Part shown: in pieces, positions 8,495-16,801 of the stretch
Layout: every line of letters starts with the position of its first letter
Position numbering within the stretch: position 1 is the first letter of the stretch
Assembly: GCA_963663375.1 (NCBI GenBank)
Contig: OY760195.1
Span: 3,348,001 to 3,412,000 of the forward strand
Direction: 5' to 3'
Source of the DNA: JAYREN01 sp963663375
Lineage (GTDB): Bacteria; Acidobacteriota; Holophagae; Holophagales; Holophagaceae
Length of the DNA stretch: 64,000 bases
Translations under genes and position numbers: made by a program
Notes under the pieces: generated by a model
Seen by the model: only the letters and a program-made list of their open reading frames with translations
Databases searched by the model: none
What the model was told of the DNA's origin: nothing

Positions 8495-9604
8495 TCAGCG
8501 ATCCAGCAGCAGCTCGTCGTCGTCATCCACGAGGAGAATGGGGCCGTCCGACTCCAGAAGCACCGCGTCCTCGTAGATGTTGTGGAGCTTGGTCTCGTAC
8601 TTGTGGGCCTCCTCCAGGCGGGGATCCTCGCCGAGGATGACCTCCAGGCGCGTCAGACCCTTGATCTCGCCGGCATCGACTCCCAGGATGCCCGCCAGCA
8701 GCTTGGGCGGGCTGGGCACCTCGCCGGGTTGGATGGGCATGGTGAAGGTGAGGACATCCTCCCGCCAGGCCAGCTCCAGGATTGCGGACCGCACCTCGAT
8801 GCGCTTCACACCCTTCCGGCCCTCCACCTTTCCGGTCTTCTCGATCTCGAAGCTGCTGGCGCCCAGGAAGGCCTCCAGCCGCGTGCGGGCGAGGTCCAGG
8901 AGGCTCTCGGGGCAGGTCCATTGCCAGCGGGCCTGGCGGGCCAGTTCCAGCAGCGAGGAGCCGTGGTTGGGCACGAGCCGCCCCTCGAGAATCCTCAGAC
9001 CGGCAGGACAGTGGGGGGCGAGGCGTGCGGGCCATTCCGAGGCCGGGACGGGGCTCGGTTCCCGTAGGCCGCAATCCACCCATTCCCGGGCTCCCTGGGC
9101 TCCCAGGGGCAGCGGAGGCCCCAGGCTGACCACGGGACGGGGCGTTCGCTCCAGGCCCATGGCCAGAGGCAGTCCGGCCTCGAGAAAGGCCTGGACGAGG
9201 CCGTGCAGCAGGGTCGAGGGGTTGAGTTCACTGGCGGGGGGCCGCACTTCGAAACAGAAGCGAAGGGTGCGGCGGCCCGGATCCAGCTGCCAGCGCTGCA
9301 TCCGCAGGGCGCGGGCCCTCTCCACGGCGGCTTCGAGGCCCGTCCGGAGCCTGTTCCACCCCTCCCGCTGGGAACCGGAGCGGGGTCGCCGCGGGCGGAG
9401 GGTGCTCAGGGCCTGGTCGCTGAGTCCCTCGGCCTCCAGCCGGACCAGGATTCGCTGGATGGCCTGGGCCTCCGGGGCCTCCTCGGCGAGCAAGTCCAAG
9501 AATGTCTTGAAGGTGGGATTTTCCGAGTCGGAGCGGGGGGGGACAGCATTCATACATTCAGCATACGTGGGGCTGGGCGGGTTTTCCGCAGCGGCTGAGG
9601 ACAT
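8495..9604 (-). CDS. Stand-alone TIGR03936/DUF2344-type protein (domain normally attached to B12-binding radical SAM proteins)
   Basis: About 369 residues. From about residue 95 the chain matches the domain usually found at the C-terminus of B12-binding radical SAM proteins: RRTLRFCFEVRPPASELNPS, then GLPLAMGLERTPRPVVSLGPPLPLG, then EWVDCGLREPSPVPASEWPARL. The second half carries IEVRSAILELAW and the strand LTFTMPIQPG. Here there is no radical SAM CxxxCxxC and no B12 domain upstream in the frame. The last 15 residues are highly acidic (VDDDDELLLD). Starts at 9604 and 9553 are both possible; neither has a convincing ribosome-binding site. Confidence 0.65.
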   Translation of the reverse strand: MSSAAAENPPSPTYAECMNAVPPRSDSENPTFKTFLDLLAEEAPEAQAIQRILVRLEAEGLSDQALSTLRPRRPRSGSQREGWNRLRTGLEAAVERARALRMQRWQLDPGRRTLRFCFEVRPPASELNPSTLLHGLVQAFLEAGLPLAMGLERTPRPVVSLGPPLPLGAQGAREWVDCGLREPSPVPASEWPARLAPHCPAGLRILEGRLVPNHGSSLLELARQARWQWTCPESLLDLARTRLEAFLGASSFEIEKTGKVEGRKGVKRIEVRSAILELAWREDVLTFTMPIQPGEVPSPPKLLAGILGVDAGEIKGLTRLEVILGEDPRLEEAHKYETKLHNIYEDAVLLESDGPILLVDDDDELLLDR

Positions 9605-9729
9605 CGACCTGCGGATTTCGAAGGTCGCCTTGAGAATCGGGGTTTCATCCGGTTGCTGAAAAATTTGTGCAACCCAAGGGGCCCGCAAAATGGTAGTTGG
9701 AACCTGAAACAACCTGGGAGTCGGGGATC
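9605..9729. other. 125-base gap between two minus-strand genes
   Basis: AT-richer than its surroundings (CTGAAAAATTTGTGC near 9656). It may carry the promoter of the DUF2344-type gene, but no convincing -35/-10 pair or terminator is visible. Confidence 0.3.
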
Positions 9730-10812
9730 TCAGCCCTTGCCATCCCGCTTGTTTTCGATGATGCGCTTGGCCTCTCTTCGCAGGAGTTCGGCCACATTCC
9801 GATCCTTCACCATCAGCTTCATGTCGAAATCGTTGATCCGCTTGAGCAGGTTCAGCGAGATGGCGATGGGGGTGCGGGGATTCTGCACGAGGTTGCGCAC
9901 GATGGGGTATTTCTTCATCCACTCCCGGTTCTGAGAGATGATGCGCAGGATCTCGTCGTGGACCGCGCGCATCTGGGCGATGTAGCTCACCTCGCCTTCG
10001 GTGATGCGGCCATTCCGGATGACGGCCACCTGGATCAGGCGGTTGGACTCGCGGATGAGCAGCGTGCGCTCCTCCTTGCCGCCCTTCTGGGCGAGCATGA
10101 TCTTCTGGTTGGTGCGGAGCTTCATCACGCGCTGCGTGAGGGAGAGCGAGATCTCGTGGCCTTCATCGTCGATGATGGGGTTCAGCAGGCGCTCGCTGCG
10201 GGCGACTTCGGATTCGGATTCATCCTCTGGAGACTGAGTCGGGATGGGCAGTTCGGCCCAAGCCTTGTCCAGCTTTCCGGCCTCCACATCGTCGATGATC
10301 TCCAGGCGATCCTTCGCGATCTCATCGGAGATTTGCCGCAACACGTCGCGGCGGAATTCCTGGATCCGGCGCTTGATGTTGTAGACCGCTTCGGGATGCT
10401 GTTCGATGAGATCGAGGATGGCTGGGCGCTCAATCCAGAGGACCTGGTTGTTGAGGGGGATCTCCAGCACTGAGCCCGGGAGAAAGGGGATCACCCGCTC
10501 CATCCATTCCGAGTGGAGGCTCGGGTGCAGCAACGCCGTCTCCAGCAGGCCTGGATCCTTGCGGTAGGTGAGAATCAGGCCGAGGGGATCGGGCGGCTCC
10601 ACCGGGCCGATGAGGGCGTTGGAGAGCAAGCTGTCGGGCATGCCGAGCAGCGTTTCCCTGGCCTTGTCGGCATAGGGCGTTTCCTGGAACACGGCGTGGC
10701 TGAGGGCCTGGAGAAGCTCCAGGAGGGGGATGGGCAGGCCGCCACCCACCAGTGTCAGGGCCATGGGCTCGGGCAGCTGATTGGCGAGGAATTGTTGAAC
10801 CAGTGGATGCAT
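9730..10812 (-). CDS. Conserved helical protein of unknown function
   Basis: A 360-residue, mostly alpha-helical cytoplasmic protein. The first half reads like short HEAT-style helical repeats with recurring leucine pairs (LPIPLLELLQALSHAVFQ, LLETALLHPSLHSEWMERV, DLIEQHPEAVYNI). An acidic linker (QSPEDESESE) follows. The second half is conserved-looking and basic, with NQKIMLAQKGGKEERTLLIRES, RNLVQNPRTPIAISLNLL and a C-terminal helix MVKDRNVAELLRREAKR. The start at 10812 is one base after the RodZ-like gene stop (TGAC-ATG). I do not recognise a named family; coupling to rodZ suggests a cell-envelope or polarity link, which is inference. Confidence 0.7.
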   Translation of the reverse strand: MHPLVQQFLANQLPEPMALTLVGGGLPIPLLELLQALSHAVFQETPYADKARETLLGMPDSLLSNALIGPVEPPDPLGLILTYRKDPGLLETALLHPSLHSEWMERVIPFLPGSVLEIPLNNQVLWIERPAILDLIEQHPEAVYNIKRRIQEFRRDVLRQISDEIAKDRLEIIDDVEAGKLDKAWAELPIPTQSPEDESESEVARSERLLNPIIDDEGHEISLSLTQRVMKLRTNQKIMLAQKGGKEERTLLIRESNRLIQVAVIRNGRITEGEVSYIAQMRAVHDEILRIISQNREWMKKYPIVRNLVQNPRTPIAISLNLLKRINDFDMKLMVKDRNVAELLRREAKRIIENKRDGKG

Positions 10813-10813
10813 G

Positions 10814-11629
10814 TCAGGCCTCGTCGGGGGACTCGGAATCGGTCTGGGGCACATGCAGGGGAAGCTTGGGCGCAGTGTCCACCGGGCGGATCCAGCGCCC
10901 TTGTTCATCGAATTGTGCGGACCAGGACTCGCCCACGGCACCGCTGTGGGGAATCCCGCGTCCGGCGACCTCCACCGAGACGACTCCTGCATTGTCGAGG
11001 GTGAGCGTGAAGGGGCCCTTCACCCGCAGGGTCCATGGCTCGGAAACCCTCAGCGTATGGGTCAGGTCCACACCTTCGCCCTGGATGCGGCCGGTGCAGC
11101 TATCCATGGCGCGCAGGCTGATGAAGATGCCCTCGGCGTTCACGGGGGCCTCGGGCATGGATTCGCCAAGCACGGGGTAGGCCGTGGGCGGCGCCTTCGG
11201 CACCCAGGCCGCGGTGGGGAAAAAGGTCGCGCGGGTCTCCCGTTGGCCGGTGCTGCCCTTGATGTCACGACCCGGGATCACGAGCCAGAGAAACAGGGCC
11301 ACGCTGCCCAGGGTCAGGGAGCCCATGAGCATCTGCTCGATGCGCTCGCGCCGAGGTTCCGGCGCTTCCATGGTCGGGCTGCCGGGCACCAGGGCCCAAG
11401 CCTCCGCGTAAGGGGCGAGATCCACGCCGAGGTGCGACGCGATCCTGCGGGCAAGGGGACGTTCACGGCCTGGCGGCACACGTTGCCAGTCTTCCGTTTC
11501 GATGGCTGCGAGCAGATGGACCGGCATCCGCAGTTCCCGGGCGAGGGCCTGCTGGTTCAAGCCCTTGGCCACGCGAGCCGAACGGAGAATCTCTCCGATG
11601 CCCGAGTTCTCGGCTTCCAACGCGCTCAT
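10814..11629 (-). CDS. RodZ-like protein: helix-turn-helix, one membrane helix, C-terminal beta domain
   Basis: A 271-residue bitopic protein. An XRE-like helix-turn-helix occupies residues 10-75 (GEILRSARVAKGLNQQALAREL...). Next come a short basic linker, one membrane helix near 104-123, and a periplasmic region ending in a beta-rich DUF4115-like domain (TLRVSEPWTLRVKGPFTLTLDNAG). This is the layout of RodZ, which links MreB to the wall-synthesis machinery. A proline/acid-rich tail ends the protein. The gene is first in a two-gene unit with 9730-10812. Confidence 0.75.
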   Translation of the reverse strand: MSALEAENSGIGEILRSARVAKGLNQQALARELRMPVHLLAAIETEDWQRVPPGRERPLARRIASHLGVDLAPYAEAWALVPGSPTMEAPEPRRERIEQMLMGSLTLGSVALFLWLVIPGRDIKGSTGQRETRATFFPTAAWVPKAPPTAYPVLGESMPEAPVNAEGIFISLRAMDSCTGRIQGEGVDLTHTLRVSEPWTLRVKGPFTLTLDNAGVVSVEVAGRGIPHSGAVGESWSAQFDEQGRWIRPVDTAPKLPLHVPQTDSESPDEA

Positions 11630-11760
11630 GTCCAGGTGTTCCGGGTGCCCATGGCTACCAGTCTACTGTCATCAAAGGGGGGACTGCCTCCTCCTGCGGT
11701 CGCGATGTCCGCCCTTTGACCCCCACGCGGTGTCCAGGCCAAGCCGGGACACCGCGTCTG

Positions 11761-12720
11761 TCACGGTTTCCAGCCCACAGCAACTTCGCGCAGGGTCTGG
11801 GACAACTGCTCCCGCCGTTCGTCGCGGTTGAGGCGGCGTTCATCCATCGCGCCGCGGTGGGCCATGGCATCGCTCAGGGTGTGCTGGAGATCGTCCGGCG
11901 TGAGGAAGGCCCGGTCCGCGAGCCAGGCCTCGGCCTTGGCCAGCCGCAGCCAGTGGCTCACGGCGCGGGTGGAGCAGAAGCCGCCATCCTTGCGGATGCG
12001 CACCACGATCCGTTCGGCGTAGCCGAGCACCGCATCCGACAACTGGACGGTCTTGACGGAGGCCTGGGCGGCCCGCCAGTCGTGCAGGTCCATGGCGGGC
12101 CGCAGATCATCGAGACGCTCGGCGCCAGCCTGCCCCGTCAGCACCAGACGCTCCGCGACGGGGTCCGGGTAGCCCAGGTGCACCACGCAGGCGAACCGAT
12201 CCAGCTGGCTCTCGGGCAGGGGAAAGGTGCCCGCATGGTCCATGGGATTCTGGGTGGCGATGACGAAGAACGGCTCGGGCAGGCGGTAGGTGTGGCGGTC
12301 CAGGGTGAGCTGCCCCTCGACCATCACCTCCAACAGGGCACTCTGAGTCTTGGGGCCGATGCGATTGAGCTCGTCCAGCAGCAGCACGTTGGCGAACACG
12401 GGCCCTGGATGGAAGTGGAAGGCCTGGGAGGCGGCATCCCAGAGGTTCACGCCGATGAGGTCTGAGGGCAGGAGATCGTTGGTGCCCTGGATGCGCTGGT
12501 AGCTCCCCCCCATGAGGCGGCTCAGCCCCTTGGCCAACGTGGTTTTCCCCACTCCTGGAAGGTCTTCCAGGAGCAGATGCCCCTCGGCGAGCAGCACCGC
12601 CACCGCGCGCTGCACTTGGGAAGCCTTGCCCACGATGACGCGGGAGAGAGCCTCGATCCCGGCACGGGCGCCGCTGCGGAGAACCTCGGGAGAAGCAGGA
12701 GGAGCCGGTGGCTGATGCAT
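11761..12720 (-). CDS. MoxR-family AAA+ ATPase
   Basis: A 319-residue MoxR-type AAA+ ATPase, a chaperone-like class that often activates metal- or von Willebrand-type partners. Walker A is DLPGVGKTTLAKGLS, Walker B is NVLLLDELNRIGPKTQSALLEVM, and sensor 1 is FFVIATQNPMDHAGTFPLPESQLDRF. The C-terminal lid includes ADRAFLTPDDLQ. The ATG sits one base after the stop of the regulator gene (TAGC-ATG), so the two are co-translated. No DUF58/VWA partner genes follow, which is unusual for MoxR loci. Confidence 0.9.
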   Translation of the reverse strand: MHQPPAPPASPEVLRSGARAGIEALSRVIVGKASQVQRAVAVLLAEGHLLLEDLPGVGKTTLAKGLSRLMGGSYQRIQGTNDLLPSDLIGVNLWDAASQAFHFHPGPVFANVLLLDELNRIGPKTQSALLEVMVEGQLTLDRHTYRLPEPFFVIATQNPMDHAGTFPLPESQLDRFACVVHLGYPDPVAERLVLTGQAGAERLDDLRPAMDLHDWRAAQASVKTVQLSDAVLGYAERIVVRIRKDGGFCSTRAVSHWLRLAKAEAWLADRAFLTPDDLQHTLSDAMAHRGAMDERRLNRDERREQLSQTLREVAVGWKP

Positions 12721-12721
12721 G

Positions 12722-13954
12722 CTAGGTGTCCTCAAGGGAGATGCGGTGTTCCCGCAGGCGCTGGGCCAGCGTCCGGATCGAGATTCCGAGCGAGGTTGCG
12801 GTCCGCGCGAGATCGCCGCCGCCATGCCCCAGGGCGCGCCGGAGGAGCTGTTCTTCGGCGGCACTCTCCACCTGGGCCTGCATGGCCTCCAGGCTGTCGG
12901 GGGCGGGCCAGGGCAGGCAGAGCGGGGCATCCTGAAGGCCGGAAGCGAGATGGGGCAGGGGACCCAGCACGGCGCCTTCCTGGGCGCGGAGGGCCTGGGA
13001 AACGCACCAGGCCAGCTCGCGGGCATTGCCGCGCCAATCCCGCTTGACTAGGTCGCGTTCCGCGAGCCGATCCACGAAGGGCACCGGTCGTCCCTCGCTC
13101 CGGGCCTCCGCCTCCAGGAAGAGGCGGAACAGCGGGAGGATGTCCTCGCGGCGTTCACGCAGGGGAGGCAGCGTGAAACAGAGGACGCCCAGGCGATCCC
13201 GCAGGGGGGCGGTCAGGGAATCCAGATCCCGGGTGCTGGCCATCCAGTGGATACCTTGTCCCGCTTGGCTCTCCATGGAACGGAGCAAGCCTGGCTCCGA
13301 GGCGGGCGGGAGGTTTTCCAGATCCGCGAGGAACAGGCTGCCGCCTCGGAGGAGCTCCAGCCGCATGGACCCGATGCCCTCCAACTCGATGCTGCCTGCG
13401 GCAAGGGAGAGGAAGGGTGCGCCCGCATGGCGCAGGCTGTGTAGGCGGCGGGCGGCGCGGGCTTTTCCGACTCCCCGTTCACCGATGAAAAGTACGCTCG
13501 CATCGCTTTCCGAGGCCCTGGCGAAGTGGCCCTCCAATTCCCGAAAGGCCGGGCTCTGGGCGATCCAGGGTTCCCGGGGGTCGGGTGGGGGGGCACCGAC
13601 GAGGGCCCGGATCCGCTCCAGCACATCGTGAAACAGATCGAGATCGAAGGGCTTGGCGAGAAAGTCATCGGCGCCACAGCGCATGGCTTCCACGATGTCT
13701 TTCGGCTCTCCGAAGGCGCTCATCAACACCACCCGCAGTCCCGGCTGGATGCGCTTGGCCCGCTTCAGAAGCTCCAGCCCACTGAATTCCGGTAGCCGCA
13801 GATCCGTCACCATGGCCTCAAAGGCGCCCTGCCGCAGGGTCTCGAAGGCCTCGGACGGGTTGCCCACCGCCACCACTTCCCAGGGCGACCCCGCCAGAGC
13901 CTGGACGAGCAGACGGCGGAAGCTGTCCTTGTCTTCGACGATGAGGAGACGCAT
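12722..13954 (-). CDS. NtrC-like response regulator lacking the sigma-54 GAFTGA loop
   Basis: A 410-residue response regulator. The receiver domain (1-120) has the phospho-acceptor Asp in VTDLRLPEFSG and the Lys in FLAKPFD. An AAA+ domain has Walker A GERGVGKARAARRL near residue 155 and the sensor stretch LPPLRERREDILPLFRLF. The C-terminal Fis-type HTH ends ARTATSLGISIRTLAQRLREH. Between PFLSLAAGSIE and the Walker B-like GGSLFLADLENLP the usual SELFGHxxGAFTGA block is missing, and Walker B has ADLE instead of LDEI. It should therefore not activate sigma-54 in the normal way. No sensor kinase is adjacent. Confidence 0.85.
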   Translation of the reverse strand: MRLLIVEDKDSFRRLLVQALAGSPWEVVAVGNPSEAFETLRQGAFEAMVTDLRLPEFSGLELLKRAKRIQPGLRVVLMSAFGEPKDIVEAMRCGADDFLAKPFDLDLFHDVLERIRALVGAPPPDPREPWIAQSPAFRELEGHFARASESDASVLFIGERGVGKARAARRLHSLRHAGAPFLSLAAGSIELEGIGSMRLELLRGGSLFLADLENLPPASEPGLLRSMESQAGQGIHWMASTRDLDSLTAPLRDRLGVLCFTLPPLRERREDILPLFRLFLEAEARSEGRPVPFVDRLAERDLVKRDWRGNARELAWCVSQALRAQEGAVLGPLPHLASGLQDAPLCLPWPAPDSLEAMQAQVESAAEEQLLRRALGHGGGDLARTATSLGISIRTLAQRLREHRISLEDT

Positions 13955-13965
13955 ACCCTAGGCTA

Positions 13966-15354
13966 TCACCCGCATCCCTCGATGAACCGGCGGGACTGGC
14001 CCTCGGCCTGGGCCTGGAAGAGGTCCGCCCCTTCGACCAGGGGAATCTGGTGCTCCCGGGCCCACTGGGCGAAGGCGGTGTCCGACTTGTAGATCCATTC
14101 CACGGCCCAGCGCAGAGTGGGTAGGGCCTCCTCGAGGATGCGCGGAAAGGGGACCGGATCGCTGGCCTCCATGCCCAGGCTCGTGGCCTGGATCACCCCG
14201 ATGGGCGCGGCGGCAAGGATCTCGGCGGAATCCGGGGCGTGGCGGCGGGAAACCTGCAGGCAATCGAAGCCGAGGCGCTCCAAGCAGGCGCGGCTCGTGG
14301 CGGCGACGCCTCCACTCCCCAGGAGGAGCACGGTGCCGCGGCGCTGTTTCTCCAACGCCAGTTCCAGGGCTTCGGCGTCCGTGTTGGCGCCCCGCCAGGG
14401 CTGCTCCGGCGACCTACGCCAGAGGGTGTTGAGAGGGCCCTGCAGCCCCAGGACCGCGGGCAGCGATTCCTTGAGGGGCGCCGTGAGGCTCGCCCCCAGA
14501 ATGCCCAGTGAATCCAGGGCCTCGCGGGCTTCCTCGGGATCCCCGGTCTGGAGGGGAAGGTAGAGCAGATCCTTGAAGTTCCGCTGGAATCGGGGATTGT
14601 GGAAGGCGGGGCCCAGGGAATGGAGCACGGGGTCGCCGAGCACGCCGCAGAGCGAGCAGCCGCCATGCAGGCGGTGCAGGCGCCAGCCGTGCATGCGGGA
14701 ATAGGGCAATTGGCCCGGGGCCGCGGGTGGCCCATCGTCGGGGGCCGCATAGGTGAACGCGCCGCCCCAGGCTCCCTGGAGACAGCGGCTGGGTAGGCCC
14801 TTGGGGCCCATGAGGAAGGCGGAAAGGGGAATGCCGTGATCCTTGGCCCAGGCCAGCGGAGCCTTCAGGCGAGCGTTGTCCGAGAGCCTGGAGGCGACGC
14901 CCACCCACTTGTAGGCCTCCCCTTCCGGCAGGTCCTTCAGGCGCGTCTCCAGATCGAAGACGCCCTCCGCCACGTGGACGCTCCTGAGCAGGCGGGTGTG
15001 GGTGCGATGGAGACGGAAGGCCTCTGGAACATCGAGTTCCCATTCCAGATCGAGCCAGGTGGGCCGTGCCTCCAGGGTGGAAAGGAGCCGGGCGAGCCGC
15101 TCGGCCTCGGTGCCCTGCCACTGGCCGCCCTCCTCGGGACGGCGACAACTCACGAGGCAGCGGCGGCCCAGGGCCAGGACGAGGGCCGGGGCCTCGTACT
15201 CGGGAAAGAGATCGAGCCGCAGCTCAGGGATGGCCTCGGGCGGCAAGTGCCGGGCGCACCCCACCGCCTCTTCCCAGGTGGCGTGGCTGAGGGTGACGAT
15301 GTAGAAGGGCGGCGCGCTCAAGGCATCCTCGGGGACAGAAGACTGGATTTCCAT
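13966..15354 (-). CDS. aroDE: Bifunctional 3-dehydroquinate dehydratase (type I) / shikimate dehydrogenase
   Basis: A 462-residue fusion carrying two consecutive shikimate-pathway steps: dehydroquinate to dehydroshikimate, then reduction to shikimate. Residues 14-205 form a type I dehydratase with the active-site His in LLRSVHVAEG (H127) and the Schiff-base Lys in EAYKWVGVAS (K149). Residues 233-462 form the dehydrogenase: GVLGDPVLHSLGPAFHNP (substrate), GASLTAPLKESLP (catalytic Lys), GANTDAEALE and the NADP loop GSGGVAATSRA. The start at 15354 is uncertain; an ATG at 15426 would add 24 proline-rich residues. The gene is divergent from dcuB. Confidence 0.9.
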   Translation of the reverse strand: MEIQSSVPEDALSAPPFYIVTLSHATWEEAVGCARHLPPEAIPELRLDLFPEYEAPALVLALGRRCLVSCRRPEEGGQWQGTEAERLARLLSTLEARPTWLDLEWELDVPEAFRLHRTHTRLLRSVHVAEGVFDLETRLKDLPEGEAYKWVGVASRLSDNARLKAPLAWAKDHGIPLSAFLMGPKGLPSRCLQGAWGGAFTYAAPDDGPPAAPGQLPYSRMHGWRLHRLHGGCSLCGVLGDPVLHSLGPAFHNPRFQRNFKDLLYLPLQTGDPEEAREALDSLGILGASLTAPLKESLPAVLGLQGPLNTLWRRSPEQPWRGANTDAEALELALEKQRRGTVLLLGSGGVAATSRACLERLGFDCLQVSRRHAPDSAEILAAAPIGVIQATSLGMEASDPVPFPRILEEALPTLRWAVEWIYKSDTAFAQWAREHQIPLVEGADLFQAQAEGQSRRFIEGCG

Positions 15355-15465
15355 CAGCGTCGCACAAGGGTTGCGGCAGGAGAACGGCGGAATCGGCATC
15401 GGAGCCTGAGGGTGCGCGGATTTCATGTGCCACTGGGAGGGTGCGGGACTATGCTGCTGCCAATC

Positions 15466-15470
15466 GGAGG
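15466..15470 (+). promoter_or_regulatory. Shine-Dalgarno GGAGG deciding the dcuB start
   Basis: GGAGG lies five bases before the ATG at 15476. This supports that start over the in-frame ATG at 15425, whose 17 extra residues (cysteine- and glycine-rich) do not look like a transporter N-terminus. Confidence 0.6.
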
Positions 15471-15475
15471 CCGAC

Positions 15476-16801
15476 ATGGTCATGTTCTGGATCCAGTTCG
15501 CCCTTGTTCTTGGGGCCATCCTGCTCGGCATCCGGCGCGGGGGTGTCGCCCTCGGGCTCATCGGCGGGCTCGGCGTCGCGGTGCTGGTGCTGGGCTTCCG
15601 GGTGGCGCCCTCGGAACCGCCCATCGCGGTGATGCTCATCATCCTGGCGGTGGTGACGGCCTCGGCCACCCTGCAGGTGGCCGGTGGGCTCGACTATCTG
15701 GTGCAGCTCACTGAGCGCATGCTGCGGGCCCACCCAAAGTACGTCACGATCCTGGCGCCGCTCTCGACCTTCTTCCTCACCGTCTGCGTGGGCACGGGTC
15801 ATGCGGTCTATGCCCTGCTTCCGGTCATTTCTGACGTGGCGCTCAAGACCCGAATTCGTCCCGAGCGACCCATGGCCATCTCCAGCGTGGCCTCCCAGAT
15901 GGGTATCACCGCAAGCCCTGTCGCTGCGGCCGTCACCACCTTTCTGGCCTTCGCTTCCAAGAGTGGTCATCCAGTGGGACTCTTCGACATCATCAAGGTG
16001 ACGCTTCCCGCGGGCATCATCGGTGTGCTGGCAGCTGCGGCCTGGAGTTTCAATCGGGGCAAGGATCTGGACAAGGATCCCGAGTACCAGAAGCGCCTCG
16101 AGGATCCTGAATTCCGCAAGGGGCTCGACGCCTCGGTGACGACCCTGGACAAGGAGATCAGTACGAAGGCGAAACTCTCCGTGGCCATCTTCTTCGCGGG
16201 TGTGCTGACCATCGTCGTGTTTGCGCTCTTCCCGGCCCTGCTGCCCCTGGTGGGCGGAAAGCCTGTGCCCATGACCACCGTAGTTCAGATCGTGATGCTG
16301 GCCTTCGGTGCCTTCATTCTCTTCGCCACCAACGTCAAGGCCGCCGATATCGCTCGCTCCAGCGTGTTTATCGCTGGCATGATCGCCGTGGTCTCGATCT
16401 TCGGCATCGCCTGGATGAGCGATACCTTCGTGAGCGCGAACAAGGATTTCCTGGTGAGCAAGATCGGCGTGATGGTGAAGTTCGCCCCCTGGACCTTCGC
16501 CCTGGCCATGTTTGCCGTCTCGGCCTTCGTGAAGAGCCAGGCCGCCACCCTCACCATCATGCTGCCCTTCGGCCTCGCGCTGGGGCTTCCGATTCCGCTC
16601 CTCCTCGGCCTCATGCCCGCCAGCTACGCCTACTTCTTCTTCGCCTTCTATCCCAGCGACCTCGCGGCCATCAACATGGATCGGACCGGCACCACCCGGA
16701 TCGGGAAATACCTACTGAACCACAGCTTTATGATCCCGGGCCTTATCGGCGTCTCCGTCTCGACGGTGGTGTCCTATCTGATCTCACGGGCGCTCTTCTG
16801 A
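15476..16801 (+). CDS. dcuB: Anaerobic C4-dicarboxylate transporter (Dcu family)
   Basis: A 441-residue inner-membrane antiporter of the DcuA/DcuB family, which exchanges fumarate, malate or aspartate for succinate during anaerobic growth. About ten to twelve hydrophobic helices are visible. Family stretches include LQVAGGLDYLVQLTERMLR, FLTVCVGTGHAVYALLPVISDVAL, RPERPMAISSVASQMGITASPVAAAV and the end NMDRTGTTRIGKYLLNHSFMIPGL. A hydrophilic cytoplasmic loop lies near residues 190-235. DcuA and DcuB cannot be told apart by eye. The 3' end overlaps mazG by 18 bases on the opposite strand. Confidence 0.9.
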   Translation: MVMFWIQFALVLGAILLGIRRGGVALGLIGGLGVAVLVLGFRVAPSEPPIAVMLIILAVVTASATLQVAGGLDYLVQLTERMLRAHPKYVTILAPLSTFFLTVCVGTGHAVYALLPVISDVALKTRIRPERPMAISSVASQMGITASPVAAAVTTFLAFASKSGHPVGLFDIIKVTLPAGIIGVLAAAAWSFNRGKDLDKDPEYQKRLEDPEFRKGLDASVTTLDKEISTKAKLSVAIFFAGVLTIVVFALFPALLPLVGGKPVPMTTVVQIVMLAFGAFILFATNVKAADIARSSVFIAGMIAVVSIFGIAWMSDTFVSANKDFLVSKIGVMVKFAPWTFALAMFAVSAFVKSQAATLTIMLPFGLALGLPIPLLLGLMPASYAYFFFAFYPSDLAAINMDRTGTTRIGKYLLNHSFMIPGLIGVSVSTVVSYLISRALF

